Positions 25,489 to 41,400 are shown, numbered from the stretch's first letter. The stretch is DNA of 64,000 bases from Triops longicaudatus (GCA_022885665.1 JAGQDJ010000016.1:124001-188000), one strand, 5' to 3'. A program made the numbers and translations. The notes: a model not told the origin generated them from the letters alone.

Positions 25489-26454
25489 GTAATTATGCTT
25501 TCGTTCTACCTTCCACTTGCTATTCTTGAGTCCTGACCAGGTTTACGTGTGATAATCTCATAAGTCTTTTCACTAGCAATTTCGTGAATCAATGAGTTAT
25601 CGAAGTCCTGGTACTGCGTTCGGGTGTATTAATTAGCCCGGGTTTGTTAATGTAAAATCATTAGACGGCTGTTAATTTGCGTAGAGTTAATTAACCTAAA
25701 AGTGATTAAATCGTTAGTTTAACTAGAAAGGGATTGAATTTTCCGTTGCTTTGTTATTGTGTCGACGGTAATGTAAACTACTTTACTTACAAAGAAATAA
25801 GAGTTACGGCATATAGTGTTCCATTCGCAGATTGGGAGCATCGTACTAGAAAAGTTTCCAAAACCGATGCATTCAGCTTCTAATCATGTTTATTGGAGTA
25901 CAGACGTGCCCCAAAATCAGCGCTAACGGTATCTGTCACAATAGGAGATAAAAATGTTAGAAATATTTCCAAGCAGTGGGGGAATTTTTCCTTGAGGTTA
26001 TTAACTTGTCACAAAAAACGAAGTAGCTTTCCAGTCTCGCTCAAATAGTACATCGAGGGCACTTCTTTCTCCCCGGTACCACCCTCGCATCCATCATACT
26101 AGTAATCATGCGAGTAAACATTCGAAAGAAAGGAAATCGAAAAGATATATGAAATATTTTTTTATTGAACTTGTCAAAATTAATTATTATTGCATAGAAT
26201 TACGTAAGATATATGCACGGATTTGCTTATATTAAGTGTAGAATGGAAATAAATGAAAATTGGTAAATAGTAACGAGAAGCTAATCTAGCCTACGTATAT
26301 TTTTGCCAACCTAGTATTACAGTGAAATCAGACTTAAATTAATTTCTCGACTAATTTTTTCTCGTTTCACATGATAATTTTTCTGCGGCTGCTTAGCGCT
26401 ATTTAACGTGAATGCGATTTTTTTTAGTAGTTTTTTGTTGTAGTAATTTTGTTT

Positions 26455-26491
<37 letters not shown>

Positions 26492-29400
26492 TTCGCGTCA
26501 CCTTACAACGGACCCGAGTCTCAGCAATTAAATGTTATTGAGAAGCTGCTCTAGCTTAGATATATTATTGTCAGTGTAATATACCATTTCTGAACACAGC
26601 ATTCCACGCACTCATTGTTCATAAGATCGTTGTGAGTGCTGTTGGTATGGCAAATCACTTGATGTCAGTAAAAATCGGGTACAACAGCTAGGACTATAGC
26701 ATATAAACCGTACTCGTTTTTTATGGTAAGGATAGTATCATGTAAGGAAAATGCGAATACGCGGAACACGAGCTCAGCAGCATATCTGTACCCTCTTTTT
26801 GTGGACATACCATAACTACACGTCCGTAATTACTGGTAATTAGTGAGTCTAGAGCCGCTTTAAAGATTTGATGCGTTTCTCGCAAAAAAAAAACACCGAG
26901 ACAATCACTGGCTTTTTTCTATTGTAAAGGTTGTTACTCTGTAACAGTGTTAAGGGCTTCGTGAGGGTAATAAAGTGAGATTTTGGAGGACAACAGTAAC
27001 TTATGACGACGTCCTTTTGCTGTAAAAAAAATTCGTGTGCTTTTCACATCGCAAGCTGCTTAGTTTTCATTTTTTGTCTTTTTTTTTGCCAGTCGATTGC
27101 TATCTATGCAATCAAAAACACGAATTCGTTAATTTCAGGATGAAAATGAAGACGAGACAAAAAAGAGTTAAATTAGGGTTCTGGGAAGAAAGCGCTCAGG
27201 TGTGATTGCAAAATTCGCCTATTTCCCTAGCAACACGCCCGAAAGTATCTCAAAAACATAATTAACATAAGTTACCTCCGTGACCGTAATTATGTCTCTG
27301 GGAAAGATTCTCTGTTTTTATGTGAAAATATCCCCAAGTTTTAACCGGGTTTTACTCTCAAACGTGGGCGACACGGAAAAAGGCCAGGTGCAAGCAATGG
27401 AAGGATCTGGTACAATTGGGAAGCTGGAAGTTACGATTATAGCACCCATGGCAAACTTTTCTTCCACTCTACTTTCTTGTGTTACGACGTCGTCTCTTCT
27501 CGCCCTAAAGTTGGTGACTTGGGAAGTTTTTGCTCCACGCTCCGCTACTTTTTCCATGAATTTTCATTAACCCCCCATCATCTCATCCCTGCCCCCCTTC
27601 ATTTTTTCCTTCAGCTGCTCCTTAGGTCCTTTCGCATAGAAACTACTTTTTTTTCAGAGCAAGTAATTGTAAATCAATATTTTCTTTTTTGTGTTTGTGT
27701 TAAAAGTTTGTGATAGAAATTCTTGGCGATCATTTTTGTTAGGTAAGGGGGGAAATGGGGGAAGGGGGGGGGGGGTATCTTTTAAGTGTTGAGCCTCCGG
27801 AGATGAGCTGGAGGAATTTTACACTTGACTGAAATAGTTTTGGAAACTATAAGTAAAATTTGCATTAAGAGACGAGCGCTGTTCCCGGGGAAGAGTCTGT
27901 AAGGGAGAAAGTCCATTTAAGGGGAAAACGCTCGGAAATCCTTAAAGCAAGACGGAAGACGACGAGGAGTTACCCATGCCAGTACTCTACGGGAAGACTC
28001 CCGAGTCTTTCTCCTTATCATAAAACTCCCATTCGCTCCTATCTCTTAATCCTGTGCCGTTAGGAGTTTGCAAGAGCGGAACGTCATCCGCGCCTGTCTC
28101 CCTCAGTTGGTTACTTGAGAAGAAGCTGCTGTTGTCTCTATGGTCTTCTCGTCTTCCTCTTTTGAGGTGAAATTTGGGGTTAGAACCGGGGGGAGACTTC
28201 TCCCCAGAGACGTTAACGAATCCGCATACCGCCAGTTCCGTAACTTAATAGATCTCGTACTACAGTACAGTACGCACAGTACGTTTACGTACCAGCAACC
28301 GTGACGTCATCTGTAAGGGAACAAGTGCCATAAACGGCGCTATCTGGCTTGTTTTTGTCCGCCGGATTTGTGGAGGGTGCAAAGACAATTTTCAAGTGCA
28401 TGTCACTTGCATACCTGCCTTGAACTCCTTAACATTTTTCGAACAATAAGCGATCTCTTCTATTGACCCATTTTTTAATTAGTATTATTCTTTTTAATAT
28501 TATTTTATTATTATTATTATTATTATTATGATTATTATTATTATTATTATTATTATTATTTACTTAGAACAGGCTTAGGAGGTAATTTATAACGCAACGC
28601 ATTACTCAAACGTTGGAAAAAGTCATAACTGTTTAACAAAAGGTTGAGGCTACAAAAATCATGATCATGTCAAATAAGTAGTAGAAAAAGTTGGTTGCGA
28701 AATGAGTGAAAATTAGTCGAGAAATTAGACAAAGTTTGCGCTGCGTTTCTTGGAAAAAGAGTTTTACTCTTTTTCGTTGCTACCTTTTCTATACGTACCT
28801 AAAATGAGTGAAAAAAGGGAAATGTTCCAGTTGACCATTCGTACGATAGTTTAGTATTTGTAGGAGTGAACACTGAAAGTGGGAAACGTTACAATTGACC
28901 CGAGTCTCCTTTACTTGCTTGCGTGCTAGCTTGAGCAAATTCAGAAGCAAAAGTTTGGTATTGTGTTACCGACCACTAACACCAAACCAAACACGCCCTT
29001 TGGCCGATTTCTTTGAAGTTATTTAGTAATTCAAGAATTCACGATTTTGGTGGATCTGCACCAAATCCTGGAAAGAATTTGAAAGAAAATTGTCAAGCGT
29101 GCTCAAGTTTGCGTACACCAACTTGCGTTGGTTTTTAGTTTCAAAGGCTTTTTTCTGACACTTTCCACTTTTGTCAGATTAAACTTTTCGGGTGGCATAA
29201 CTTGGTGCTGTGCGATTAAGAGTTGAAGGCAAAAGGTCGGGTTTTAGGTAGTCAAAGTGTTTGTTGTCTTTGACATTAATGTGTTTGTTTACCTCTTGTT
29301 GGCCTCCAAATTTTTCTTGGCCTCAAGCATGATGAGCTTTCTCATGGAATGATAGTGTAAGAAAGGGAGCATTCGGGCGGCCACTTCAGATTACAGTATC

Positions 29401-32400
29401 GACCTAGCGTTAGAGTATTGTTTTTGACGTCACTGACGCAACCTTAACATTCGGAATCCCATATTGACGCGTGTTTCTTTCGAATAAATGCAGCAGAGCC
29501 TCGTGTGACAAATCTACGATGTGGGAAGTGATACATAACTCTGTGAAGACTGTATGACTAATCGAACATCTGAAGAAATGTTGATCTTATGATTTTGAAG
29601 CGATATGTTATTATATCTTTTAGTCAATTTTATCATTGTTATATCTGTTATTCTTTATCACATTGATTATAATTGTTATATTATATTTTTGTTATATTTG
29701 TTATTATTTTTTATCTATTTTAATTAAATTACAACAAATGTATACCTTATTTTTTGCAAATTAAATCTCTTTATAATTTAACACTAAAAATATTATATCA
29801 ATTATAAAATTCTCAGTGTTGAACAGTAAAGTTCCGTATAGGCTATTTACTCAAATTTATAGACAAATATCTGAGATTTCGTGCACTTTAATGCCGTTAT
29901 TTTGCCATTCAGTTTCCCTTTAATCCCATATGCATTAAAAACTAGTTGTAGTTCACGCGAGGCTTGCAGCAATTCTGTCGTACAAATCACGCAAGCAAGC
30001 CTTGCAGTTACGTTAACGTCAACGTTGTTGGTCAACGACAGCAAAAACATTTGAGTGTTTCAGTTTCGCTGGCAAAAAAAGCTCCTTTTCCGGAAGTCCA
30101 CTCTAAATCGAAACTTTTCGTAACGCAAAAACATAAAAGATAAAAAAAGGAGTCTAGTTCCTATAATCTTTGCTCATAACAATTTTTTTAGCTTTCCACT
30201 TAATTGCGCTGTTTTCTTCTACGTTGTTTCACCTACTACTAATTTCGCTTACAGAAATTTAGTCTGGAATAGCTAATGGGCTTGTCTGGCTAGACACAAA
30301 ATAAAGCATTCATAAGCGAATAAATAATAAAACATAATTAATATCCTGGGAGTATTTAATTCCGCTGTAGAAATGCCCAGCAGCTCTTACTGGAGTGTGA
30401 CCTTAACATTCCATTACTTGGAACCATAAAGACTGCAATGAGAACTGAAATTGTCGAATTATTGAATAATTTAACTTTAAAGTAAAAAATTTATATATTT
30501 TTATGTTTTTAAAGGTTGGAATCCAGGTGTGGGCGCTGCGTGCGTGTTCCCGACACGTTGGGAAGGGTCTTGGTTCCAATCCGGAGTTCTGCAGCCTATT
30601 TTAATCCAAGGAGACACTATCAGCACCAAAGGCCGGTGTGTGGAAGCAGACGGTGATAAAACTATCGTCCACGATTTGTAAGCTCCATTTCTTTTGGGTT
30701 GATCCCTTTCCGAAAATAAGATCACTTTGTGCATTTTTTCCGCTAGTAGAAAAATGTAGCTTTTATTGAAATTCCTTTTTTATTCACCGTAAAGCTTTTT
30801 TTAATCGTTTTTGTCTTGCATTTTATTGTCGGTGCGGCAGGCAGGAAAATTAATTTAGGCCTTTTCGGAGTACCGAATCCGACGTATAGTTTTGCATGGC
30901 AGAAATCGCAGACTTGGCTGCGCTGCTTTCTCTCTGGCTGGATAGTTCCTCCTTTTCCCGCGCTTCTCACTCTACTGTGCCCCTTTTGCTTGCTGGCTTA
31001 GAGCTGTTTTATTGATTGGAAGGGCAGAACGCACACACCAGCGACAAGCAAAACAAGTGAACCTAAAAGAAGAAACCCCCCATATCTTGTGTTATGTCCC
31101 ATCTTTTATTTTTGAGAGCAAACAACCATAGATGAACTCGAGCTTGAAAACGTACGCCTTTCTCTTAAAAACGACGACGTGATAGAAATGAAAAAAAGAA
31201 GATAGAAATTTCCATCCCTTTTTACGTAGTTATTCTAACAGCTGGTTCACGTTCTTTTTTTTTATTCTATGTCTTGTTTTTTTCCAATGTAGGCGAGATA
31301 ACTGCTTTCGGTGCGTTGTCATTCATGAGAAACATCCCAACGTACTCCAATATAAAGAAAGTAAGTTTTCTTTTCACACTTGTTACGTTTTTTCTACAGT
31401 TTTGACATGCTTGGGGTAACAATTTGGGGCAACCTCAGTTGTATGTGTGGGTAAGGGTGGAGGGTGAGTTTTGGTGATTGGCGCACTGGGTGAGTTGTTG
31501 CTCAGCGGATGTGATGAAACTGTTAACATCTGCCGATCCAAAAGGGTACAAGTCTCGAAGACAAGATCGTTTTGTAGCTGAAATAGGTCGCATAACTCAT
31601 CCCGTTACTGGCCCTTGTTTTTCAATTATGCACGGGCGGGCGGGAATGCTGGGACAATACAGTAGAATCGGGCCATGATGAAGCCCGGCTTTGACAAAAT
31701 GTGGGATATTATGAAGAAGGTCTGTAGATATTGACCAAAACGCCTGTTTACGTGTTTAGCAAAGGTGTTGACCACAAAGAGTTCGTATATAACTTCGTTT
31801 ATTGAGAGTAAATTTTTGAAACTATGGACAATTTTGAACTATCAAACTTGTGCTATTTTGTGCCATTACGACGGAGTACTATGTCATGCGATAACGTGTT
31901 AAAACCACTTGTCATACAAGAGCTACAGTTTTATTCCTGACGAACAACTCCAGACTTATCTTTAGTGTGACGTACATGGGTACGATAAAGGATCAGCAAG
32001 TCCATACGAACTTTTTGCCGGTATTTAGCAAGAGTGGCATTGACATCGTTGCACCGTTACGTTCAGCGCTGCGATCGAGCTGTTAGTAGTTTCGAATTTT
32101 CACTACCAAAAGACAACTGTGACAGGATCCGTTTTTCTCTGGAAAGATACTACAGTAATCAGCCCTTTCTGCCTTCTAAATCATAACAGCCTTTCAGCTT
32201 CAGCAAACTCAATGTTCACAATTACCCAGCAAACTCTACTCTTTTCTTGCTTTATGGCTTTTCCGAGTCAAGCGAGGAGCGGTGAGGGTCAGGGAGGACG
32301 CGACTTGCAAAGAATAAACTGAACTTGAAAACCAAACCTCTTTCTAATTTAAGAAACTGTAAACAGACAAGACTCGAACAGTATTTCAAACTGTATGAAA

Positions 32401-35400
32401 TGTAATCACGCGCGAATTTTAAAAACAAAATAAGTTTAAGGCAAAAAGTCCCTCCTTTTATACCTATCTCTTTTCATTCGTATTTTCCCTAAAATAACTC
32501 CATTAATTTTCTGTAAAGTATTTGTCTAAGCGTGTTTTTCTGAAAGTTATCAATGCTAAAAATTAGTCATCTGCAAACATGTTATTTCTGAATTTTTGTA
32601 GTGCTATGTCTTGTTTGCATTTAAAGTTATCCTGGCGTAGGGTAACTTTGAACGCGTACTTTAATAGTTTATAAAATACTCACACATGCCACCACGCAAG
32701 TAAAAATTCAGCAATTTATTTGATTTTTGATCTTTTCTATTTTTTTACTCAAAAATCACCCAAAATTGACCATAAAAATAAAAAAGCTTTTTTTTTCCCA
32801 AAATAACCCTAGTTGACGATGTACGCTGGGAACACGTAGCCTTATTACAACGTCAGATCAGTTTTAGGTATAACGAACTTTGGATATAATGAACCGTTTA
32901 CCTATTCTTCTGTAGGCTAATTACAGCGAGTTTTAATGGCATGTGCGTACAAACTCACGGTATAACGCTATCCCTATGCCAGTAAATGAATTTCCTGTTG
33001 TTGATCATCGTTTTAATTATCCTTGGAATTGCACATTGCCTACACAATGGATCGTATGGTATTTTCGAACTCCAGTTGCTTCCCAACAGATTTTGAAAAC
33101 TGTTAAACGGAAACTTAAACATGAATTGTACCATTGCAGCTTACCGCGCCTGCTGTGCGATATGGGAGCTGGTTGTTGTCTTAAAAGCCCCTGGAAGTGC
33201 GGCTATTCGAGATCTGTTGTCTTGGCATATAATGCATCTTTAATGCTTTCAAGTGCAAGTGCTTACTTCTTATCGACTCTCCGAAACCCGGGGGTGTCAA
33301 GAATCAATTTCTCGACTATAACAGCGCCACCAACCCTAGGTTACAAGCCAAGCTTGTTACCCTGAGAAAATCAAAGATTTTTAGCCCAAGTCGCCCCAAT
33401 TTAGGGCACGTTTCTGCAGCGGGGCTTTTCAGCTGTCCGGTCCACAGCCATCTAGACAAAAAGAGGCAGAAATACGCCGTGCCACTGTTACTGCTTGTTA
33501 CTCGTAGCACGTGTCAAGTTGACGCAGTCGTTTGTGAATTCGTTCATTTGTCGCTGGACCCGAAACCGTCGTAGCGTGTTGTAATGCATGCCAGTTGTTG
33601 GAAGGGGTCAAAAACTTTTAGAAAAGCGAACCAAAGCAGTGTTCGTGTCGTTCTTCAGAAGAGACAAACTCGCAAGTTTTGCAGAACAGCACTTTTTTTT
33701 TGGGGGGGGGCTCTTGATATAATTTTCCCCCAAAGAAGTTTTGAACACTTTCTCAAGTTAGGGTTCTTGAGCATGACGTCACTCAACCATCATTAGACTC
33801 TGAAGAGGTACCATTTTCACGTGAAAAGTAGGGTAAGCTCCATTTTGCCTTTTAGTCATTCTTGGGTTGAAGCGTTGTACATCGTGCCGTTTACCTCTCA
33901 TGTCATGCAAATAAAACAATTTGTAACCCGTGTTTCATCATAATAAGTCGCCAGCAGCCATATAGTGGGGACGAAGGGCAAAAGCGAGGAGTTCTGCAAT
34001 AACAACTCCCGAGTTTAATGCAAAGTGGAGCGACCGTGTTGAGGGACGCTTTTTGAGGTTCTGTGATGGAAAGAGGAGGTTGTGGGGTGACGCGTGACTT
34101 CTTGACGAACAAGCGGCCGTATACAGCGGTCACAACTCGGCAATTAAGCACACGTGGTTTGTAATCGGACTGTATTTATTCCCACCCTTCGCCAGCTTGC
34201 CGGCCACTTTTGCCCGTGCCGTTGCATCAAACTTGAGTGCGTGACCCCTTTTTCTTCTTGATTCCGGTACAGAAGTGCGTTTATGTACAAGTACCAGCTT
34301 AAACAAAAGCGGGGATAAATTGTATGAGTTAACCCTAGGGCTTGTTGAAATGTTTGTGAATGTTTTACCTTGTAATTTTTGAATATTTAATCTTGTGCGT
34401 TACCCTTGAGTATTAGTTTCGTAAGAAACCCGTAACTTCTTGTACTGTGCTCTTACTATAAAAAAGAGCTTTCTTATTCTAGTCAAGTCAGTTCTGGCTA
34501 GGCATCTGATCAGGAGGTAAAATACAATTTTAACCTCTAAACCTTTTGTTGTAACTCAAGCTCTTACACATCAGGGCTTGTTAGTCCCCTGTTATTAAGG
34601 GAAAACTTAGCCAATGGGGGAACTAGCACGTTTAAGAGCGAACTTGAGTTTAACTTAGAGTAGAGGAGACATGGGATAATTTGAAGGAGCAACGGTTTCG
34701 GAACTAAATTAAAGTTCTAAACTAATTCCTTGTTGCAAAATTTCAAAAACTTGCGTCATATTATTGGAAAAACGTGGCAGTTTCGTTTTCGTGCTTACAC
34801 ACATGGTACCGTTGAGCTTTTCCGAAAAACTTATTAATTGAAACTAAATTGAGGCTCATTGTAAATCTATATTCCTTTCTAAATATAATTTTCATATGTA
34901 CTTTGCACGAAAGCTTTAGAAACCCTAAATTTGTCAGTTACAGTTTTCGTCCAAACTGCCCCGCGTGTGAATTTTCGAGGCACTTTGCGGCTAGCAGAAA
35001 CAGTTCCACTCTGCCAGGATTGAAGTGACGCGGGTCACTATCTAGTAACAACACGTGGTTTAAGCTTCACAGATCTAGAGCGAATGACGTTATTTAGAAG
35101 GTTACTCAGCAAACGTAACAGCCAGTGAGCAATTGTATGTAACAACCTACATTTCAACAAATATCCTTCTGAAATACAACCATCGGCCATCGATAACGTA
35201 TCTAAAACACTCAACATAACCTGACGTAGCCTGAGAAAAAATTTAGCTAAATCGTAAGCGTTCGATTTAGTCTTGCCAGTCTTTGTTAAAAAGGTAAGAC
35301 TGCTTCAGGGAGCATATACACGTTTTAAAGACTCGACTTGAGCAAACCATGGGATACATGTTGTGCTGTTTTACTTCGTAAAAGTTAAAAGATTAACTAG

Positions 35401-38400
35401 ACAGGGTGAGGTTGGCGGACTTTGTTAAGAAAATTACGAAGGCGTGCTACATGGTTGTTTTTGTTGTGTTGGACAAGAAGTGAACGTTGTTACGAGCACA
35501 CTTACTCCTTTTAAGGGTACACTGTCGAACAAGAGAAGAGACGAAAATTGTTAATAATGAGCTTTGTTTATCCCCCTTTTTTTTAGTTTCTTTTAGGGGT
35601 GTTGTAAAGCAAAAAGTAAACTAATTCTCTTTGTCAATCTTGTTTCACAGCATATTGTGACGCCCGGGACTCGGTGGCGCGACTTTGTGGGCGAATAAGT
35701 GGCGATGCGCAATTGTTTTCGCTGTTCAGAAGAGATGCTAATCCAGTCGCGTGTCCGTTACCGGTACCGGCATTATTTTCCTATAGTCGCGGTCACGGTG
35801 AATGCAAATCCCCGGCGTCGACTATTGAACAATGCTCGCAGCCGTGGAGATTATTACTTCGCTATCAAGCCTGCCCTGACGTCCATGGCACAGAAAGCTC
35901 AGGTAATCCCATTTTCCCTTCCGCGGCCCTTTTACTCTTCATTTGCCGGATTCGAATGAGACCAATTTACTAAATGGAGGCGTACAGGTGACGGTCATAA
36001 AATGCCATAGTGCATGCCGAGTACGCAAAACTGAAAAGCTTTTTATTCACACGTGACCTTTAGCTTCCGAAAGCCCCGAAACCATTAATTCCTCCAGGGA
36101 CACTATGAGAGTAACCTATTCTACTGTGGCTATAAATAGCGTCCCCGATCTTTTTAAAGGACCTTACCTCGAAAATTGATCTGATCTGATTATATTTTAT
36201 TGGCGCGAAACTCCGATCCAATTAGCCTTGGGTGGAAAATTGGCTCAATTGCCTGCTGAGGTTATAAGTTCCAATCTTTATTTAAATTATATAAGTTATA
36301 TAAGTTATTTAAGTTATATACTCTTGAAGTCGATGTAAAGATGAAAAAAAAGGGTTTCAAGGACGCGAGAAACTTGCAGTGTCGCATTAGTGTGTCAAAT
36401 CGTGGGCTTATTCAGTAAATTCAGGCCATAAGAATCTGAAAGAAAATAAGAAGGTATTAAAAAAGCTTTACATGAAAAGCGATTCAGAAATTTTTAATTT
36501 CTGAATTAGACAAAGTGTTCATAATCTCTTTCTATCGATATATGCATATCTATTTTATAAGTTCTTTGTGTCGAGATATTTGTTGATACAGATTAATTAT
36601 ATCGATAAATTTTTGCGATTTAAAGGAATTGTCACATCCACTCTAAAAATTTTCACACTCCGGATTGGGATCTTTCTGAAATATTGAACGATCGATTGGG
36701 CAGAGCTTGACCAATGATCGGCAAGGGTTATGATCGGTACAAAAAAAAAACAAGATCCAGAATACAGGTTATAATAAATATACCGGTTTACTTAATGAAA
36801 AGTAGGTCGCTAAACTGATTAAAATGGACAGGATTTCTCTTTTTATTCCAAAGGCTCTGAACATCCTAAGCTTGAATTTAGTACTTTTTTCCAAGTTTCC
36901 CCTTAAGAAAAAGATGTCAAGGACGCAGGAAACTTGAAGTGTCGCATTAGTGTGTCAAATCGTGCGCTTATTCAGCAAACTCAGGCCCCCGGAGTCTGAA
37001 AGAAAATAAGGAATTAAAAAGTTTTACACGAAAAGCGATTAAGACGTGTTTAATTTCTTAATTAGACAAAGTGTTCATAATCTCTTTGAGGCGTATGAAG
37101 CAAGCTAAATCACTTCTGTTCTAATGGTTCGCTACTTTGAAGCTTGGCCGCGTCATGGGAACGAATTTGTGCCACTTGTGCAGGATGGTTAATTGCCCAT
37201 ATCGCAGAAACCAGAGAATTTTGCCTTTGTTCCGGTTTTTAGCTGTTCGTGTTACCAAACGCTGGTTTTCTGGTCGTACCGTCAAGATATAACCTTATTT
37301 TACACGCGTGATTTTCTGGTGAATTTTTCATACTTGCACGGTACGGTAAAACCGTTTCAGCCGTCATTCACTTCGAGCTTGCGTGACTGCATTTTATTTC
37401 TTCGTTACCAACCCTTAGTTGGACCTTTTATAGTGAAATTTCCCTTAAATGAAAGACCCTCGTTTCGAGTATGGCCCGGCTCAAACACTTGTTCCACCGA
37501 TTTAGCACTTTTTCGTAGCTTTTTTCTCTTATCAACTTTGATATACTATTGTTATGTTTTGTTCGCTTGTTCTCTTAAAACAGTAACAATTGCAGTGTAT
37601 GCGGAGTTAAACAGATATTTTGTTTCACAGTGTCCCATTTTGTGACACATACGATAGTCGCATGAAATTATAAGAAATTAAGTGACATGACAAGCATTCC
37701 TCGAATTTCGCAAGATCTTGCATAGGAACCGAGAGACTATCAGCACTGAAGCTACAGTTAATTACGTAGCCTTACGAGGAAGTGTAATAAAGTCTTCTAA
37801 GACACTCGCTATCATGCTGTTTCAGTCTTGCATGACTAGAAATTTTTCAGTAATTCATTGACTCCAGTTATTTACCATTATTTATTAACTTAAACTATAT
37901 ATACAAATTATTTCTCAGTTCGTTGTTACGTCATATTATCTTTCATTTTAATTTTATTGTATGTTATAGTTTGTTACTTTTGTTCGTTTTATTTTAGGAA
38001 TTTATGTAGATTATTCCAGTATCGTGTGCAAGTATTACGAATTAAAGCATTTTGGGGAAGAGTGAAGAATTTCAAAGGCTTCTTACGCAGACTAGAAAGA
38101 AAAATTAAGTAAATGCAAAAATGCGGGCGTTTTGTTTGTTCTGCGGTCAGAATCAGTACTGCTGTGCAATTTATGGAGTAGAAAAGCAAAATCTGTGTAG
38201 TTCGCAAAAATCTTTAACCCAATTTATAGGGTACGGAAGACAAAAGGGACCCTTTCAGAATAGCGTAAGAGGATCAGAGGCAATGCAATCTGGAGAAACC
38301 TTAAGAGAAAGAGCCGGCTGCCAGCTATTGATGTCAACGTACGAAATATTTAGACATTGTTCTCTTTTTCTCGTGCACTGAACTTGGGATAAGTTTTGAG

Positions 38401-41400
38401 AGCCTCCTAACAATAATTTCGGATTTCTCCGCATCAGAAAGAAGAAGCTGTGGTGTTCCATGCTTCTTTTCTTAATTAGCTTTTACCTGTCAACAGACTT
38501 TTTAAGCTCATTATCCACAGCTGGCTGACTTTATCTCCCGCAGACCAGGATTCGTCGGTTTAAAGGAAGGATATTTCCTACTTGACTTTTTCCTCTCCTT
38601 GAGAATCCTACATATTTTGTTCTTTGTCTTCCATTATTTTATCATTAAAAGTTTTTTATTCTCGCAACTATTTTTATTTATCCAGGAGAAAAACATATGT
38701 TTAGACTTTGATATTCTGTTTGCTGTATTAAATGTCTAGGCACTCTACTATTTCTAGTTGTCGTATTTCTATTGATTTGTTTACAACTTTTCACGCGAAT
38801 TTTTCATTTGACTTTTTATTTTGTTTCCCTGGTTTGTTTATTTTTGAGGGCATTTAGGTTCGAGAAGCCAGAAAGTTTTGAGACAGAAATAGTACCTGGT
38901 TATTATTTCCTGAAAGAATCCTGAATGGGAATTCATGAGACTCAGCGACGAGGACACAAATTTTTTTCTTGACGGGATTATATCCACTAGACTAGTTTGC
39001 ACATTCTTGGGAGTGCTATTTTCCACCCGCTTGATCAATGTTACATAAGTGAGCAAGGAATGGTGGCAATAACTAAAAGAAAACAACCAAACAAGTTGTT
39101 GTTTTGCCATCCGGAGATGTTTACTGCCGCAGTTTTAAGTCTTTCCAAGTAGAAGCGAAGAACCTCGTTTGTGTTTCTGCACGTTGGTTCCTTTTTATGT
39201 CCTAGCCGTTGTATGCATTCTCCGAAAACAGAGAGCAACTCCCCCGGAAAAGAAAAAAAAAATAGCACGCAGGCACACACCAGCTTTATGAACCATCAAA
39301 AACCCGGCAAATGCAGCCGAGTAAATGTTAGATCCAACAATGAAAACTACCAGTTGGGGGGGCAAAATGGAACGTCCCCGTACTTAACCGTCCCTTTTCT
39401 CCCATTCCTTTCAGTTTGTTTCTTGGGTTCTTAATGCTGGAAAAAGAATGAGTTAATGTAGATCCCCCACGAATGTTAAGTTTTAAATTAAGTCCCGGCC
39501 TTTATCACACATGGCATCCCCGATGGCCCACGATTAGCACGGCTGTTGGAGACATCGGAGATAAGGCATTGTTTACGGCAGATGGCGTCGTGCCGAGAGC
39601 GCGAATTTCCCTTTTTCGCGTCCGTCCTTTAAATCTAATTTACTAGAGTTGTCGGTTTTGGCCAACTTCCTTGCTCGTCATTTTTGCTCCCGTGCAGAAA
39701 AAGAAACTCGGCTCCGGCAAACTTTTGGTGCTGTTGTGGCAGCAGCCAAGAAAGGGGAGAACTTTTCATTCAATGATCTCGAGGGAACTTGTCGACGCGG
39801 GGTTTTTCTCGGGGCGTTGCTTTGTTAAGGAAATTAAGAAAAACTCCCAAGCGCCCGGCTGAATGAAACGGTGATGTCATTGCGTTAACGGTTGAATTGT
39901 TGGGGCATGTTGAACGAGCGTTTGTGAGTTATTTTGGTAAATGCTATGCAAGCAAACTTCGACTAAAAAGGCAGTTTGAAATATAAACTTGGCCGACGCT
40001 CATATTTTATGCGTTTTTTGGGCGTGAAGCTGTCGATAATCCCATAAAAGTCTATCAACATTCTAAACGATATAGGTAGAAATAGTTCAAGCTGAGGAGC
40101 ATAAAATGCGGAGAAAAGTTAGTTATATGAATCGAAAGGTGGCAATGATCTAAGAGCTTTACTGTTAAGTATCAGTTTTGGTCGCTGTTGTGCACCCTCA
40201 CGAGTGATCGGGAATCAATCAATAAGGCTCCAGGTATCAATAAGTAAGTGCTAATATTTAATTAAAAATATTAACGCAACATCGAATCATCGATTAATAT
40301 CTCGTTAAATAAAACGTGCATATTATTAATGCATTTGGCAATGAAATGAAAGAATTTCCTGTCAACTATCCTGCGGGAAACCATCAAAAGTGGCCTTATA
40401 GAGTTGTTTCCAAATTATGCTACTTAGCGGTGGACACCGTCAAATCTTCATTATAACTTAGCTGTGTTTGGCTATTTTTTAGGGGGAGGATCTTAGGTCC
40501 TTTTTTGTAATTCCCAACTTTCGCAGATCAGATAACTTCAGCGAAATTTTATAAAGATTCTGGTCGGGAAAATTTTAGATCAGATCCTTCAGTTAAGTCG
40601 AAAAATATCGATATATAGAAATGATACATCGATACCTGTAATGATGATAGCATAATGTACCAGGTTTCCGATTGTCCTTTTTTCGTATCATAAAAGTAGC
40701 AAAAATTTAAACATATTTTATAAATTTAGTAAAAACTTTTCAGGAGAAAAGCTAAAACTCATTCAATTGATATTACAAATAGCAACATTACTGTCAAAAC
40801 AGCTTTGCGGTTTTTTTAATACCATTTTTACATTGTGATGTCCGAAGATATTGCATGATTTTCTCCCACAATGGGTTATATATGCCGTGGCTTTGAAGCG
40901 AAGTATTCACTGGATAGTCACACATCAGTAGCTAGTGCGCTACTGTCATTTCTACTTTTTCACAAACGCCTAGTTGTCTTGACTTGAAAAGTTCTTCGCA
41001 CGTTCCTGAGTTACAGTTCAGCACATCAGGATTTTTCGTCATGCACTACGGAAACATATGTTGGTTGGCTTGGAAACTATTTTTACATTAGAAAGAAATT
41101 CTCAGTGGAATGCATTGCCGTAAATAACTTTTGTACATTTTAAGTTCTTTTTAATTGGTATTTTGATCGACTTTAATATTCTTTGCCGAAACCGTGCTGT
41201 ATAACTGGCCCTCGAAGAGCTGGCCCTAAAAAAGAAATAAATTTTTCACCATTTGACAAGAGCTGGCCCGAAGCCTCACACGACATGTATAACAAGTTCG
41301 AACCCTGAGTTAATAGTCAGCAAGGCACGCTCGCCCCGTAGTCTCGTACCACGGTAAGCTTCCCCCACTCCTGATGCAACGTAGCTGACAAGGTGAAAAA

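Noticed and set aside
29610..29800. TTATATYTGTTATT-rich stretch considered as a minisatellite or CRISPR-like array
   Set aside because: No regular spacing or unique spacers; simple AT-rich sequence in an intron.
37193..37645. 150-codon open frame in a DUF7042-type gene intron
   Set aside because: No ATG at its start, composition rich in Phe, Leu, Ser and Tyr as expected from T-rich DNA, and a frame of this length is expected by chance about once in 64 kb at this base composition.
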